Below are positions 1-9,360 of a DNA stretch of 64,000 nucleotides, one piece after another; positions within the stretch are counted from its first letter, which is position 1, and every line of letters begins with the position of its first letter. Position numbers and translations under genes: made by a program. The notes below the pieces were generated by a model. That model did not search any database. It was not told the DNA's origin and worked only from the letters and a program-made list of their open reading frames with translations. The DNA lies in the NCBI RefSeq assembly GCF_047553045.1, contig NZ_CP180208.1:124001-188000 (forward strand), written 5' to 3'. Source of the stretch: Sphingomonas_L flavalba_A (GTDB lineage Bacteria; Pseudomonadota; Alphaproteobacteria; Sphingomonadales; Sphingomonadaceae).

Positions 1-620
1 GGGAAGGCGTGGCCTTCCGACGAGACCAGCCCGAAACTGCTCTTGTGCCCCCACACCCCGCAGAAATGCGCCGGGGTGCGGATCGACCCGCCGATGTCGG
101 AGCCATATTCGAGCGGGATCATGCCGGCGGCGAGCGCGGCGGCGGCGCCGCCCGACGAGCCGCCGGGGGTGCGCGCCGGATCGTGCGGGTTGTTGGTGCG
201 GCCGTGGATTGGGTTGTCGGTCTGCAGGTCGGTCAGCCCGGTCGGCACGTTAGTCTTGCCAAGAAACACCGCTCCTGCCGCCTTCAGCCGCCGGACAACG
301 ACCGCGTCGGCGGCGGGAACGTGGTCGCTGAACTGGGGAAAGCCCCAGCTGGTCGGCAGGCCGGCGACGTTGAACGATTCCTTGATCGTCATCGGTACGC
401 CGAGCAACGGCGCGCGTTCACCCGCCGCCAGCCGCGCGTCGGCGGCATCGGCGGCGGCAATGGCGCGATCGAAGTCGCGGATGACGACGGCGTTGATCGT
501 CCCGTCCCGCTCCACGATCCGCGCGATCGCCGCCTCGCACGCCGCTCGCGCGCTGGTATTGCCAGCGGCGATGGCGGCGGCGGTGGCGATCGCGCCCGGC
601 TCTGCGGCCGGCCGGATCAC
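1..620 (-). CDS. Amidase family protein, N-terminal part (runs off left edge)
   Basis: Amidase-signature hydrolase, expected to cleave a carboxamide to acid and ammonia. About 206 codons are present and the C-terminal half lies outside the window. The translation shows the family's Ser-cisSer-Lys triad: Lys in VPMTIKES, the cis-Ser in the glycine/serine stretch GGSSGG, and the nucleophilic Ser in GSDIGGSIR. The start is a GTG at 620 whose last two bases overlap the TGA stop of the upstream fused beta-oxidation gene, so the two are translationally coupled. It is the last visible gene of the minus-strand catabolic operon. The substrate is unknown; the operon context suggests an amide of a carboxylic acid handled by the neighbouring CoA enzymes, which is inference. 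Confidence 0.88.
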   Translation of the reverse strand, partial: MIRPAAEPGAIATAAAIAAGNTSARAACEAAIARIVERDGTINAVVIRDFDRAIAAADAADARLAAGERAPLLGVPMTIKESFNVAGLPTSWGFPQFSDHVPAADAVVVRRLKAAGAVFLGKTNVPTGLTDLQTDNPIHGRTNNPHDPARTPGGSSGGAAAALAAGMIPLEYGSDIGGSIRTPAHFCGVWGHKSSFGLVSSEGHAF

Positions 621-2644
621 GCGGTGAAGCGGCCCTTCGTCTCCGCCTTTTCCTTCAGCAGCGGCGCGATGGTGAAGCCGTGCTTTTCGAGGCCGGCGAC
701 AATCTTGTCATTGCCTTCGAGATCGGCCCAGAACATCGGGCCGCCGCGATAGACCGGCCAGCCATAGCCGTAGATCCAGACGACATCGATGTCGGACGCG
801 CGCTGCGCCATCTTTTCCGCCAGGATCAGCGCGCCTTCGTTGACCATCGGGTAGAGGGTGCGCTCGACGATTTCCTCGTCGCTGATCGCCCGCTTGGTCA
901 TCCCCGCCTTGGCGGCGAAATCGTCGATGATCGCCTGCACCTCCGCGCTCGGGCTGGGCCGGCGCTTGTCGTCATAGTCGTAGAAGCCCTTGCCGGTCTT
1001 CTGCCCCCAGCGGCCGACGGCGCAGAGCGCGTCGCGGATATTCTCGATTCTGGCCGGGTCGCGGTGCCAGCCGATGTCGACACCGGCGAGGTCGCTCATC
1101 TGGAACGGCCCCATCGGCATGCCGAAATCGACATGAACCTTGTCGATCTGCGCCGGGGTTGCCCCTTCCATCAGCAGCTTCATCGATTCGACCTGACGCG
1201 GCATCAGCATGCGGTTGCCGATGAAGCCGTGGCAGACGCCGGCGACGACCGCGACCTTCTTGATCTTTTTGGCCAGCGCCATCACCGTCGCCAGCACGTC
1301 CGGCGCCGTCTTGGCGCCGCGCACCACCTCCAGCAGCTTCATCACGTTGGCCGGCGAGAAGAAGTGCATGCCAAGCACGTCCCCGGCCCGGCCGGTCGAT
1401 GCGGCGATCTCGTCGATATTCAGGTAGCTGGTGTTGGAGGCGAGGATGGCGCCGGGCTTGACGATGCGGTCAAGCTTGCCGAACACTTCCTTCTTCACAT
1501 CCATATTCTCATAGACCGCCTCGATCACCAGATCGCAGTCGGCGAGGTCGTCGAACGACAGGGTCGGGGTCAGCGCCGCCATCGCCGCCTCCACCTGTTC
1601 CGGCATGAAGCGGCCCTTGGCGGCGGACGCTTCGTAATTCTTGCGGATCAGGCCGACGCCGTGATCGAGCGCCTCCTGCTTCATCTCGACGATGGTGACC
1701 GGAATGCCGGCGGTCAGGAAGTTCATCGAGATGCCGCCGCCCATCGTGCCGGCACCGATGACGCCAACCTTGTTGATCGGGCGGAGCGCGATGTCCTTGT
1801 CGACGCCGTCGATCTTCGCAGCCTGCCGTTCCGCGAAGAAGATGTGGCGCATCGCCGCCGACTGGGCGCCGAACAGCAATTTGGTGAACTGTTCGCGCTC
1901 GAATGCCATGCCTTCGTCGAACGGCAGGCGGGTTGCCGCCTCGACGCAGGCGAGGGCGGCGGCGGGGGCGTCGAAGCCGCGGAATTTCTTCGCATTGGCT
2001 TCGGCGAAGGCCTTGATCGCGGCCGGGGCGCCCTTGATCGGCAACGCGCGGGTCGGGCGCGGGCCTTGCGCGATCACTTCGTTGGCGAAGGCGAGCGCGT
2101 CGGCGGTCAGGCTGTCCTCGCCGGCCAGCCGGTCGACCAGACCAAGGTCGAGGGCGCGTCTGGCGCCGATCGGCGTGCCGGTGGCGCACATTTCCGCTGC
2201 TGCTTCGATCCCGGCGGTGCGTGGCAGGCGCTGGGTGCCGCCGGCGCCGGGCAGCAGGCCCAGCTTCACTTCCGGCGTGCCGAGCTTCGCCGACGGCACG
2301 GCGATGCGGTAGTGGCAGCCGAGCGCCGTCTCCAGCCCGCCGCCGAGCGCGGTGCCATGGATCGCGGCGACGACCGGTTTCGGGCTGGCCTCGATCGTGT
2401 CGACCAGCGCGGGCAGCCAGGGGTCAACCGGCGGCTTGCCGAATTCGGTGATATCTGCGCCGGCGAAGAAGGTGCGGCCTTCGCAGCGGATGACGACCGC
2501 CTTGACCGCGTCGTCGGCGACCGCCGCGCGGATCGCAGCGTCAAGCCCGGTGCGGACGGCGGCGCCGAGCGCGTTGACCGGCGGATTGTCCGACGTGATG
2601 ACAAGGACGTCGCCGTGGCGTTCGGTGGAAATGGGGGAGGACAT
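617..2644 (-). CDS. Fused enoyl-CoA hydratase / 3-hydroxyacyl-CoA dehydrogenase (FadB/FadJ type)
   Basis: Bifunctional beta-oxidation enzyme of 675 residues, cytoplasmic. The N-terminal crotonase domain (about 1-200) has the oxyanion-hole segment FFAGADITEFG and the EVKLGLLPGAGGTQRLPR active-site loop. From about residue 290 comes a Rossmann domain (VGVIGAGTMGGGISMNFL) with the dehydrogenase motif HFFSPANVMKLLEVV, then the two C-terminal 3HCDH domains. It hydrates enoyl-CoA and oxidises the 3-hydroxyacyl-CoA with NAD. The start ATG at 2644 lies 12 bases downstream of the preceding SDR stop. Its length is slightly below that of E. coli FadJ/FadB. The exact acyl chain is not predictable from sequence. 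Confidence 0.95.
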   Translation of the reverse strand: MSSPISTERHGDVLVITSDNPPVNALGAAVRTGLDAAIRAAVADDAVKAVVIRCEGRTFFAGADITEFGKPPVDPWLPALVDTIEASPKPVVAAIHGTALGGGLETALGCHYRIAVPSAKLGTPEVKLGLLPGAGGTQRLPRTAGIEAAAEMCATGTPIGARRALDLGLVDRLAGEDSLTADALAFANEVIAQGPRPTRALPIKGAPAAIKAFAEANAKKFRGFDAPAAALACVEAATRLPFDEGMAFEREQFTKLLFGAQSAAMRHIFFAERQAAKIDGVDKDIALRPINKVGVIGAGTMGGGISMNFLTAGIPVTIVEMKQEALDHGVGLIRKNYEASAAKGRFMPEQVEAAMAALTPTLSFDDLADCDLVIEAVYENMDVKKEVFGKLDRIVKPGAILASNTSYLNIDEIAASTGRAGDVLGMHFFSPANVMKLLEVVRGAKTAPDVLATVMALAKKIKKVAVVAGVCHGFIGNRMLMPRQVESMKLLMEGATPAQIDKVHVDFGMPMGPFQMSDLAGVDIGWHRDPARIENIRDALCAVGRWGQKTGKGFYDYDDKRRPSPSAEVQAIIDDFAAKAGMTKRAISDEEIVERTLYPMVNEGALILAEKMAQRASDIDVVWIYGYGWPVYRGGPMFWADLEGNDKIVAGLEKHGFTIAPLLKEKAETKGRFTA

Positions 2645-2656
2645 GGGCTTCCTTTC

Positions 2657-3445
<789 letters not shown>

Positions 3446-3461
3446 CGTTTTCCGTCCTTCC

Positions 3462-4505
3462 TCATGCCCCCGCCCGTTCGGCGAAATGCCAGGCGGCCTG
3501 CGCCAGCGCCGGCAACCGCGCCGCCGTAGCCTCCGCTTCCGCCGAGCTGGCATTGCCGTCGACGATGCGCTTCTTGATGCCCTGGACGATGCCTGTAAGC
3601 CGAAACAGGTTGTAGCTGAAATACCAGTTGAGGTCCGGCAGGGCAGAACGCCCGGTCGCGGCGCAATAGCGTTCCGCCGCCGCCTCCAGCGTCGGGATGC
3701 CGAGCGCCGGCAGGTCCAGCCCAGCGAGGCCGGAGCGGCCCTCCGGCTCCGTCACCCAGTTCATCAGCAGGTAGGAGAAATCGGCGAGCGGATCGCCGAG
3801 CGTCGACAATTCCCAGTCGAGCACCGCGACGACGCGCGGTTCGTCGGCGGCGAAGATCAGGTTGTCGAGCCGGTAGTCGCCATGGACGATCGAGACGCGG
3901 TCCTGCGGCGGCACCGTTGCGGGGAGCCAGGCGATCAGCCGGTCGACTTCCGGCACAGTTTCGGTTTCCGACGCGCGATACTGCTTGGTCCAGCGGGCGA
4001 CCTGCCGTTCGAAATAATTGCCAGGCCGGCCATAGTCGCCAAGGCCGACGGCGGCGGGATCGACGGTGTGGAGGCGGGCGAGCGTGTCGATCATCGCGTC
4101 ATACAGGCCGTGCCGCTCGTCCGGCGCGCAGCCGGGCAGGCTGCCGTCCCACAGGTTGCGCCCTTCGGCGAGGCCCATCACGTAGAACAGCGAACCGATC
4201 ACCGCCGGATCGGTGCACAGGCCGTAAGGGCGGGCGACCGGAAAGCCGGTCGGGTGCAGGGCGGCGATCACCCGATATTCGCGGTCGACGGCGTGGGCGG
4301 AGGGGAGCAGCGGGCCGAACGGCTGGCGGCGCAGCACATAGGCGCCGCCGGGCGTATCGACCCGGTAGGTCGGGTTGGACTGGCCGCCCTTGAACTTGGC
4401 AAGGGTCAGCGGGCCGGAGAAACCGGCGATATTGGCCGCCATCCACCGTTCGAGCCGGCCGATGTCGAGCCGGTCCCGCTCGGCGACGGGGATCGTGTCG
4501 CTCAT
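3462..4505 (-). CDS. APH-fold phosphotransferase (ACAD10/LvaA-like kinase)
   Basis: A 347-residue aminoglycoside-phosphotransferase-fold kinase. The Brenner motif VHGDYRLDNLIF (catalytic Asp) and the metal-binding LDWELSTLGDPLADFSYLL are both present. The latter form is typical of the kinase domain of ACAD10/11 and of bacterial homologues acting in acyl-CoA catabolism rather than antibiotic resistance. The ATG at 4505 overlaps the stop of the upstream alcohol dehydrogenase (ATGA). An acyl-CoA dehydrogenase gene sits one gene upstream. In characterised systems such pairs phosphorylate and then eliminate the hydroxyl of 4-hydroxyacyl-CoA; that role here is inference. An antibiotic-resistance role is unlikely given the context. 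Confidence 0.88.
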   Translation of the reverse strand: MSDTIPVAERDRLDIGRLERWMAANIAGFSGPLTLAKFKGGQSNPTYRVDTPGGAYVLRRQPFGPLLPSAHAVDREYRVIAALHPTGFPVARPYGLCTDPAVIGSLFYVMGLAEGRNLWDGSLPGCAPDERHGLYDAMIDTLARLHTVDPAAVGLGDYGRPGNYFERQVARWTKQYRASETETVPEVDRLIAWLPATVPPQDRVSIVHGDYRLDNLIFAADEPRVVAVLDWELSTLGDPLADFSYLLMNWVTEPEGRSGLAGLDLPALGIPTLEAAAERYCAATGRSALPDLNWYFSYNLFRLTGIVQGIKKRIVDGNASSAEAEATAARLPALAQAAWHFAERAGA

Positions 4506-5590
4506 TCGAAGACCACGACGCTGCGGGTCGAATCGCCCTGGCGCAGCTTGGCGAAGGCGTCGTTGATCCCGGCGAGCGGAATGCGTTCGGCGATGATGCT
4601 GTCCAGATCGAGCAGGCCGCGCAGGTAGAAGGCGACGAGGCGGGGAATGTCGACCGGGAAATGGTTGCCGCCCATCAGCGCGCCCTGCAGTTTCTTCGAC
4701 GCCAGCAGGTCGAGCGCCGACAGGCCGACCTTGTGGGTCAGTGGCATCATGCCGAGGATGGTCGCGGTACCGCCGCGCCGGAGCACGCCGACGGCAAGGT
4801 CGCCGGACGCCGGGCGGCCGACCGCCTCGATCGCGTGGTGGACGCCGCCCTTGGTCATCGCCACCACCTGCGCCGCGGCGGTGTCGGACGCGGCGTCGAT
4901 CGCGTCGGTGGCGCCGAGCTTCAGTGCCAGCTCGCGCTTTTCCGGCACCGGGTCGAGCGCGATGATCCGGCCCGCACCGGCGATCTTCGCGGCGTTGACC
5001 GCCGCCAGGCCGATGCCGCCGCAGCCGACCACCGCCACCGTTTCCCCTGGCTCGACGCCGGCGGCGTGGAAGATTGCGCCGGCGCCGGTCGTCACCGCGC
5101 AGCCGAGCACGCACGCCCGGTCGAGCGGCATGTCCGGGTCGATCGCGACGCAGGCATGTTCGTGGACCAGCATCTGCTCCGCATAGGCGGACAGGTTCAG
5201 CATCTGGTGGACGGTGCTGCCGTCGGCGGCCAGGGTCAGGCGCGGCGGCTGGTCCTTGCGCCGCTTCACGCCGGCGTCGGTGCACAACGCCATATGGCCG
5301 GTGACGCACTGGTCGCAATGGCCGCAAAAGGCGCTGAGGCAGGTGACGACCGGGTCGCCGGGGCGCACCGTCGTCACCTCGCTGCCGACCGCCTCGACGA
5401 TGCCGGCGGCTTCATGGCCGGGGATGGTCGGCAGCGGATGCGGATAGGCGCCGTCGACGAAATGCAGGTCGGAACGGCAGACACCGACCGCGACGGTGCG
5501 GATCAGCACCTCGTGCGGGCCGGGGGCGGCGATCGTCACCTCCTCTATGGTCAGCGGCGTGCCGGGGGCGGTGAGGATCGCGGCCTTCAT
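4502..5590 (-). CDS. Zinc-dependent alcohol dehydrogenase (MDR family)
   Basis: Medium-chain dehydrogenase/reductase of 362 residues. The catalytic zinc ligands begin at Cys in GVCRSDLH, with GHE (IPGHEAAG) following. A structural zinc lobe is visible as four cysteines in CGHCDQCVTGHMALC, and the Rossmann motif is GCGGIGLAA. The N-terminus MKAAILTAPG is standard. The gene overlaps the acyl-CoA dehydrogenase stop and the kinase start by ATGA on both sides, so it is embedded in the operon between the two ACAD10/11-like partners. It resembles the NDMA-dependent/Rxyl_3153-like class of alcohol dehydrogenases. Substrate is unknown; oxidation of a primary or secondary alcohol intermediate is likely. 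Confidence 0.92.
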   Translation of the reverse strand: MKAAILTAPGTPLTIEEVTIAAPGPHEVLIRTVAVGVCRSDLHFVDGAYPHPLPTIPGHEAAGIVEAVGSEVTTVRPGDPVVTCLSAFCGHCDQCVTGHMALCTDAGVKRRKDQPPRLTLAADGSTVHQMLNLSAYAEQMLVHEHACVAIDPDMPLDRACVLGCAVTTGAGAIFHAAGVEPGETVAVVGCGGIGLAAVNAAKIAGAGRIIALDPVPEKRELALKLGATDAIDAASDTAAAQVVAMTKGGVHHAIEAVGRPASGDLAVGVLRRGGTATILGMMPLTHKVGLSALDLLASKKLQGALMGGNHFPVDIPRLVAFYLRGLLDLDSIIAERIPLAGINDAFAKLRQGDSTRSVVVFE

Positions 5591-6870
5591 CGGGCTGCCC
5601 CCGCTTTGGCGGCAGCGATCGCCTCTCGCCCGCCATGCTTGCCGAATTCGAGGCGGGCGATGGCGCGGTTGTGGACCTCGTCCGGCCCGTCGGCGAGGCG
5701 CAGGGTGCGGATGCCGGCATAGGCGCGGGCCAGCCCGAAATCCTCGCTGACCCCGGCGCCGCCATGCGCCTGGATCGCGTCGTCGAGGATGCGCAGCGCC
5801 ATTTGCGGGGCGGCGACCTTGATCATCGCGATTTCCGCCTGCGCCGCCTTGTTGCCGGCCTTGTCCATCATGTCGGCGGCCTTCAGGCACAGCAGCCGGC
5901 ACATTTCGATGTCGATCCGCGCGGCGGCGACGCGCTGTTCCCAGATGCTGTGTTCGGCGATCGCCTTGCCGAAGGCGACGCGCGACAGCAGCCGCCGCGC
6001 CATCTTGTCGATCGCTTCCTCGGCGACGCCGATCGTCCGCATGCAGTGGTGGATGCGGCCCGGCCCGAGGCGGCCCTGCGCGATCTCGAACCCGCGTCCT
6101 TCGCCGAGCAGCATCGCGTCGACGGGGATGCGCACGTCCTTCAGCGCGATCTCCATATGGCCGTGCGGCGCGTCGTCGTAGCCGAACACCGGCAGGTGGC
6201 GCAGGATGGTGACGCCGGGCGCGTCGAGCGGCATCAGCACCATTGACTGCTGGGCGTGGCGCTGCGCCTCGACATCGGTCTTGCCCATGACGATGGCGAT
6301 CTTGCAGCGCGGGTCGCCGGCACCGGACGACCACCATTTGCGGCCGTTCAGCACATAATGGTCGCCGTCGCGGGCGATCCGTGTCTCAATATTGGTCGCG
6401 TCGGACGAGGCGACGCCCGGCTCCGTCATCAGGAAGGCGGAGCGGATCTCCCCGTCCATCAGCGGTTGCAGCCAGCGGTCTTTCTGCGCGCGGGTGCCGT
6501 AGCGGTTCAGCACCTCCATATTGCCGGTGTCGGGCGCGGAGCAGTTGAACACTTCCGACGCCCAGCCGATCCGGCCCATTTCCTCCGCGCACAGCGCATA
6601 TTCGAGGTTGGTCAGCGCTGGCCCGTCAAACGCGAAGCTGTCGTCGACCGGGGCGTGGCCGGACGATGGCGGCATGAACAGATTCCAGAGGCCCGCCGCC
6701 TTTGCCCGCGTCTTTTCCTCCTCGATCACCGGCAGCACTTTCCACCGGTCTCCTTCCGCCTGCTGGGCGTGATAATCGCCGTCGCGCGGGCGGACATGGG
6801 TGTCGATGAACGCGCGGACCCGGTCGCGCCAATGGGTCTGGCGATCGGTCAGGGTGAAATCCACGGACAC
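5587..6870 (-). CDS. Acyl-CoA dehydrogenase, ACAD10/11-like
   Basis: FAD-dependent acyl-CoA dehydrogenase of 427 residues. Visible family blocks include the flavin/substrate loop MTEPGVASSDATN, the WWSSGAGDPRCKIAIVMG segment, and a C-terminal block ending RLADGPDEVHNRAIARLE. That DGPDEVH form is characteristic of ACAD10/11 and bacterial relatives rather than of short-chain dehydrogenases. It oxidises acyl-CoA to enoyl-CoA, or, with a phosphorylated 4-hydroxyacyl-CoA, eliminates phosphate. The stop overlaps the alcohol dehydrogenase start. The 65 bases upstream, before the transporter stop codon, contain an imperfect hairpin (CCGGCTG...CAGCCGG) without a T tract, so readthrough from the transporter is plausible. 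Confidence 0.93.
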   Translation of the reverse strand: MSVDFTLTDRQTHWRDRVRAFIDTHVRPRDGDYHAQQAEGDRWKVLPVIEEEKTRAKAAGLWNLFMPPSSGHAPVDDSFAFDGPALTNLEYALCAEEMGRIGWASEVFNCSAPDTGNMEVLNRYGTRAQKDRWLQPLMDGEIRSAFLMTEPGVASSDATNIETRIARDGDHYVLNGRKWWSSGAGDPRCKIAIVMGKTDVEAQRHAQQSMVLMPLDAPGVTILRHLPVFGYDDAPHGHMEIALKDVRIPVDAMLLGEGRGFEIAQGRLGPGRIHHCMRTIGVAEEAIDKMARRLLSRVAFGKAIAEHSIWEQRVAAARIDIEMCRLLCLKAADMMDKAGNKAAQAEIAMIKVAAPQMALRILDDAIQAHGGAGVSEDFGLARAYAGIRTLRLADGPDEVHNRAIARLEFGKHGGREAIAAAKAGAAR

Positions 6871-6935
6871 TCTCCCGGCTGCTGTTCACGACAGTCTTGT
6901 CAGCCGGCGCCCGAGTCCGCCAGCCCTGAAATCCG

Positions 6936-8375
6936 TCATTTTTTCGGCGCCGGCGCTGCCGCTACGGCAAGCTTGGCCAACCGCGCCTCATGCTCTGCCC
7001 GGCCGAAAGGAAAGCGAGTGAACAGCCAGGCCGCGATCAGGCTGAGCGCCACCGTCACCCCGGCGAATCCGGCCATCATCCGGTCGACCACCGAGTCGGG
7101 AAGCGTACCGGCGACCGCCCCGGCCGGCAGCGCGGCGGCGGCGACGATCAGTCCGGCGGCAAAGATGCCGAGGCCGGATGTGCATTTCTGCATGAACAAC
7201 GAACCGGCGTAGAACAACCCTTCGTCGCGCCGTCCGGTCCGTTCTTCCGATGCTTCGACGACGTCGGCCATCATCGATCCGGTCAGCATCATCACCGCGA
7301 CGCCGCAGCCGGTGGCGGCGCCGGCCAGCGCAAGAAAGGCGGGCAGCATCGCCGGGTTGCCAGGCAGCGGAAACAGGTCGGCCAGCCGCAGCCAGTAGGG
7401 CAGCGTCGCGAACAGGCAGGCGCACAGGGCGAGCAGCGCCGCCGCATGTTTCTTGCCGAGCCGGCGCGCGATCGGCGTCACCGCGAAGAAGGCGACGGCG
7501 ACCCCGGCGAACAGGACCACGGCATAGATCAGGAAATCGCGCGGCGCGAAATGCCAGACGAAGTTCAGCAGGTAATTGGTCATCGCGAATGTCACGCCCT
7601 GATTGACATAGGCGAAGATGCCGGCCGCCATCAGCAGCAGGAAGGCGCGGTTGGACAAGGCGCGGCCAAGGTCGCGCAGCAGCGCGCGCGGCGATTCCAC
7701 CCTGACGCCGGCACGGTCGGGCAGCGCCGCCATCCGCCGGTGGGTGGCGAGGGCGGACAGCAGTACGCTGACCAGCATCACCGCCGCGCCGACCAGCGCG
7801 AAATTATGGTAGCCGGGCGGGGCGAGCGGGCCGGTCAGCGCGCCGCGCGGCGGCACGAACAGCCAGCCATAGGCAAGGAACAGCAGCGCCAGCCCGCCGG
7901 CCCAGCCGAACAGGTAACGATAGCGGATGACGGCGGTGCGTTCGTGATAGTCGCGGGTCAGTTCCGGCACCATCGCCACCGATGGCACTTCGTTGGTCGA
8001 GATGGCGGTGCGGACGAGGATGGCGATCAGGAACAGGTAGAGCGGGGTCGAAAAAGCGTCGGCCGGCGGCGGATTCCACAGCAGGACCCAGCTGAGCGCG
8101 ATCGGCAGCGCCGAACCGTAGAGCCAGGGATGGCGGCGGCCCCATCGGGTGCGGGTGCGGTCGCTGGCGACGCCGATCGCCGGGTCGACGAAGGCATCGA
8201 CGAACAGCGCCGCCATGATCACCAGGCCAACGGTGCCGGCCGGCAGGCCGACGACCTGATTGTAGAAGATCAGCAGGAAGACCTGAAAGCCGTTGTCCTT
8301 GATGCCGTAGGCGACGGCGCCGAAACCATAGGCCAGCTTAGTGGCAAGCGGGACCCGGTCGGCCGCGCCGGTCAT
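6936..8375 (-). CDS. MFS transporter, glycoside-pentoside-hexuronide (GPH/MelB) family
   Basis: Integral membrane carrier of 479 residues with about 12 hydrophobic segments. The N-terminus KLAYGFGAVAYGIKDNGF and the following FLLIFYNQVVGL are diagnostic of the GPH family. The loop DRTRTRWGRRHPW after the second or third helix matches the conserved cytoplasmic motif. Family members are cation symporters for glycosides, but in Sphingomonadales many sit in clusters for steroids, aromatic or acyl compounds, so the cargo cannot be assigned. The ATG overlaps the SDR stop (ATGA), placing it second in the operon. It probably imports the substrate processed by the downstream CoA enzymes (inference). 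Confidence 0.9.
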   Translation of the reverse strand: MTGAADRVPLATKLAYGFGAVAYGIKDNGFQVFLLIFYNQVVGLPAGTVGLVIMAALFVDAFVDPAIGVASDRTRTRWGRRHPWLYGSALPIALSWVLLWNPPPADAFSTPLYLFLIAILVRTAISTNEVPSVAMVPELTRDYHERTAVIRYRYLFGWAGGLALLFLAYGWLFVPPRGALTGPLAPPGYHNFALVGAAVMLVSVLLSALATHRRMAALPDRAGVRVESPRALLRDLGRALSNRAFLLLMAAGIFAYVNQGVTFAMTNYLLNFVWHFAPRDFLIYAVVLFAGVAVAFFAVTPIARRLGKKHAAALLALCACLFATLPYWLRLADLFPLPGNPAMLPAFLALAGAATGCGVAVMMLTGSMMADVVEASEERTGRRDEGLFYAGSLFMQKCTSGLGIFAAGLIVAAAALPAGAVAGTLPDSVVDRMMAGFAGVTVALSLIAAWLFTRFPFGRAEHEARLAKLAVAAAPAPKK

Positions 8376-9205
8376 TTCCCGGCCATCGCCTCCAGCGCGT
8401 CGAACAACCCCGGTGAATCCGCGTCCCAGCTATGCCGGGGGCCGACGCTCATCCCGCCGTCGACAAGGATGTGGGTGCCGGTGACGAAGCCGGCGTCCTC
8501 TTCGCTGGCGAGGAAGGCGACGGCGGCGGCGATGTCTTCCGGCCGGCCGGGGCGGCGGACGGGCTGGGAACCGGCGGCGACGGTGGCGATCGCGGCGTTG
8601 GCCTGATCGCGCACTGCCCCGGTCAGGCCAAGGGTGGCGGTGAAGATGTTGGTGACGATGAAGCCCGGCAGCACCGCGTTGACCCGGATATTGCTGCGCG
8701 CCAGATCGGCCGCTGCCATCTTCGTCAAATGGAGGACGCCGGCCTTGGCGGTCGAATAGGCGGTCGGCGCCGCGCCGGACATTGTCGCCGCGATCGACGC
8801 GGTGTTGACGATCGCGCCGCCGCCCCTCGCCGCCATCAGCGGTGCGGCGTGGCGGATGCCGAGCGCGACCGAGCGCAGCAGAAGCGCCATCGTCGCGTCC
8901 CAGCCGACGGCGTCGATCTCGTCGATCCGGCCGCGCTGGCCGCCGGCGCCGGCGTTGTTGAACAGGATGTCCGGCCCGTCGGCGGCGGCGAGCAGCGCGA
9001 CGATGTCGGCTTCGGCGGTGACGTCGGTGCGTTGGAAGCGGATGCGGCCCTGTGCCTCCGCCTCTGCCACCAGCGCGGCACCGCCGGTTTCGTCGATGTC
9101 GCCGGCTATCACCTGCGCGCCCTCGCGGGCGAAGCGCAACGCGGTCGCCCGGCCGATGCCGGACGCCGCCCCTGTCACCACCGCCGTCTTGCCCGTGAAT
9201 CGCAT
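8372..9205 (-). CDS. SDR family NAD(P)-dependent oxidoreductase
   Basis: Short-chain dehydrogenase of 277 residues with GAASGIG cofactor motif, NNAGAGG, and catalytic PTAYSTAKAG. The start chosen is ATG 9205, preceded by GGAGAGGA with 5 to 6 bases spacing; a longer in-frame extension to 9334 has no such site and begins upstream of an inverted repeat. It is the first gene of the minus-strand operon that runs off the left end. A divergent SDR starts at 9361, so the 155-base gap between them is the likely control region for both. Substrate unknown. Confidence 0.9.
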   Translation of the reverse strand: MRFTGKTAVVTGAASGIGRATALRFAREGAQVIAGDIDETGGAALVAEAEAQGRIRFQRTDVTAEADIVALLAAADGPDILFNNAGAGGQRGRIDEIDAVGWDATMALLLRSVALGIRHAAPLMAARGGGAIVNTASIAATMSGAAPTAYSTAKAGVLHLTKMAAADLARSNIRVNAVLPGFIVTNIFTATLGLTGAVRDQANAAIATVAAGSQPVRRPGRPEDIAAAVAFLASEEDAGFVTGTHILVDGGMSVGPRHSWDADSPGLFDALEAMAGK

Positions 9206-9218
9206 CGGTCCTCTCCTG

Positions 9219-9234
9219 TTCTCACGGTTGAGAA
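9219..9234. promoter_or_regulatory. Inverted repeat, possible operator between divergent SDR genes
   Basis: TTCTCACGGTTGAGAA is a perfect 6-4-6 inverted repeat lying 14 to 29 bases upstream of the ATG at 9205, inside the divergent intergenic region. The symmetry and place fit a repressor operator, for example of a TetR- or GntR-like protein, but no regulator gene lies beside it. Function is inference. Confidence 0.35.
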
Positions 9235-9360
9235 TATGGCCGGGACGGGCGCCGTCAACGGCCAGCCATCCGCCGCTACGGAATGCGGCGTTGCGGCGTT
9301 GCGACTTGACGAGAACGGCAAGCGCGGTCGACACAGCCCCCGAAAACGCGGAGGTTTGCC

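Noticed and set aside
3462..4505. Aminoglycoside resistance function for the APH-fold protein
   Set aside because: The operon is a CoA-catabolic one and the motif variants match ACAD10/LvaA-like kinases, not resistance enzymes.
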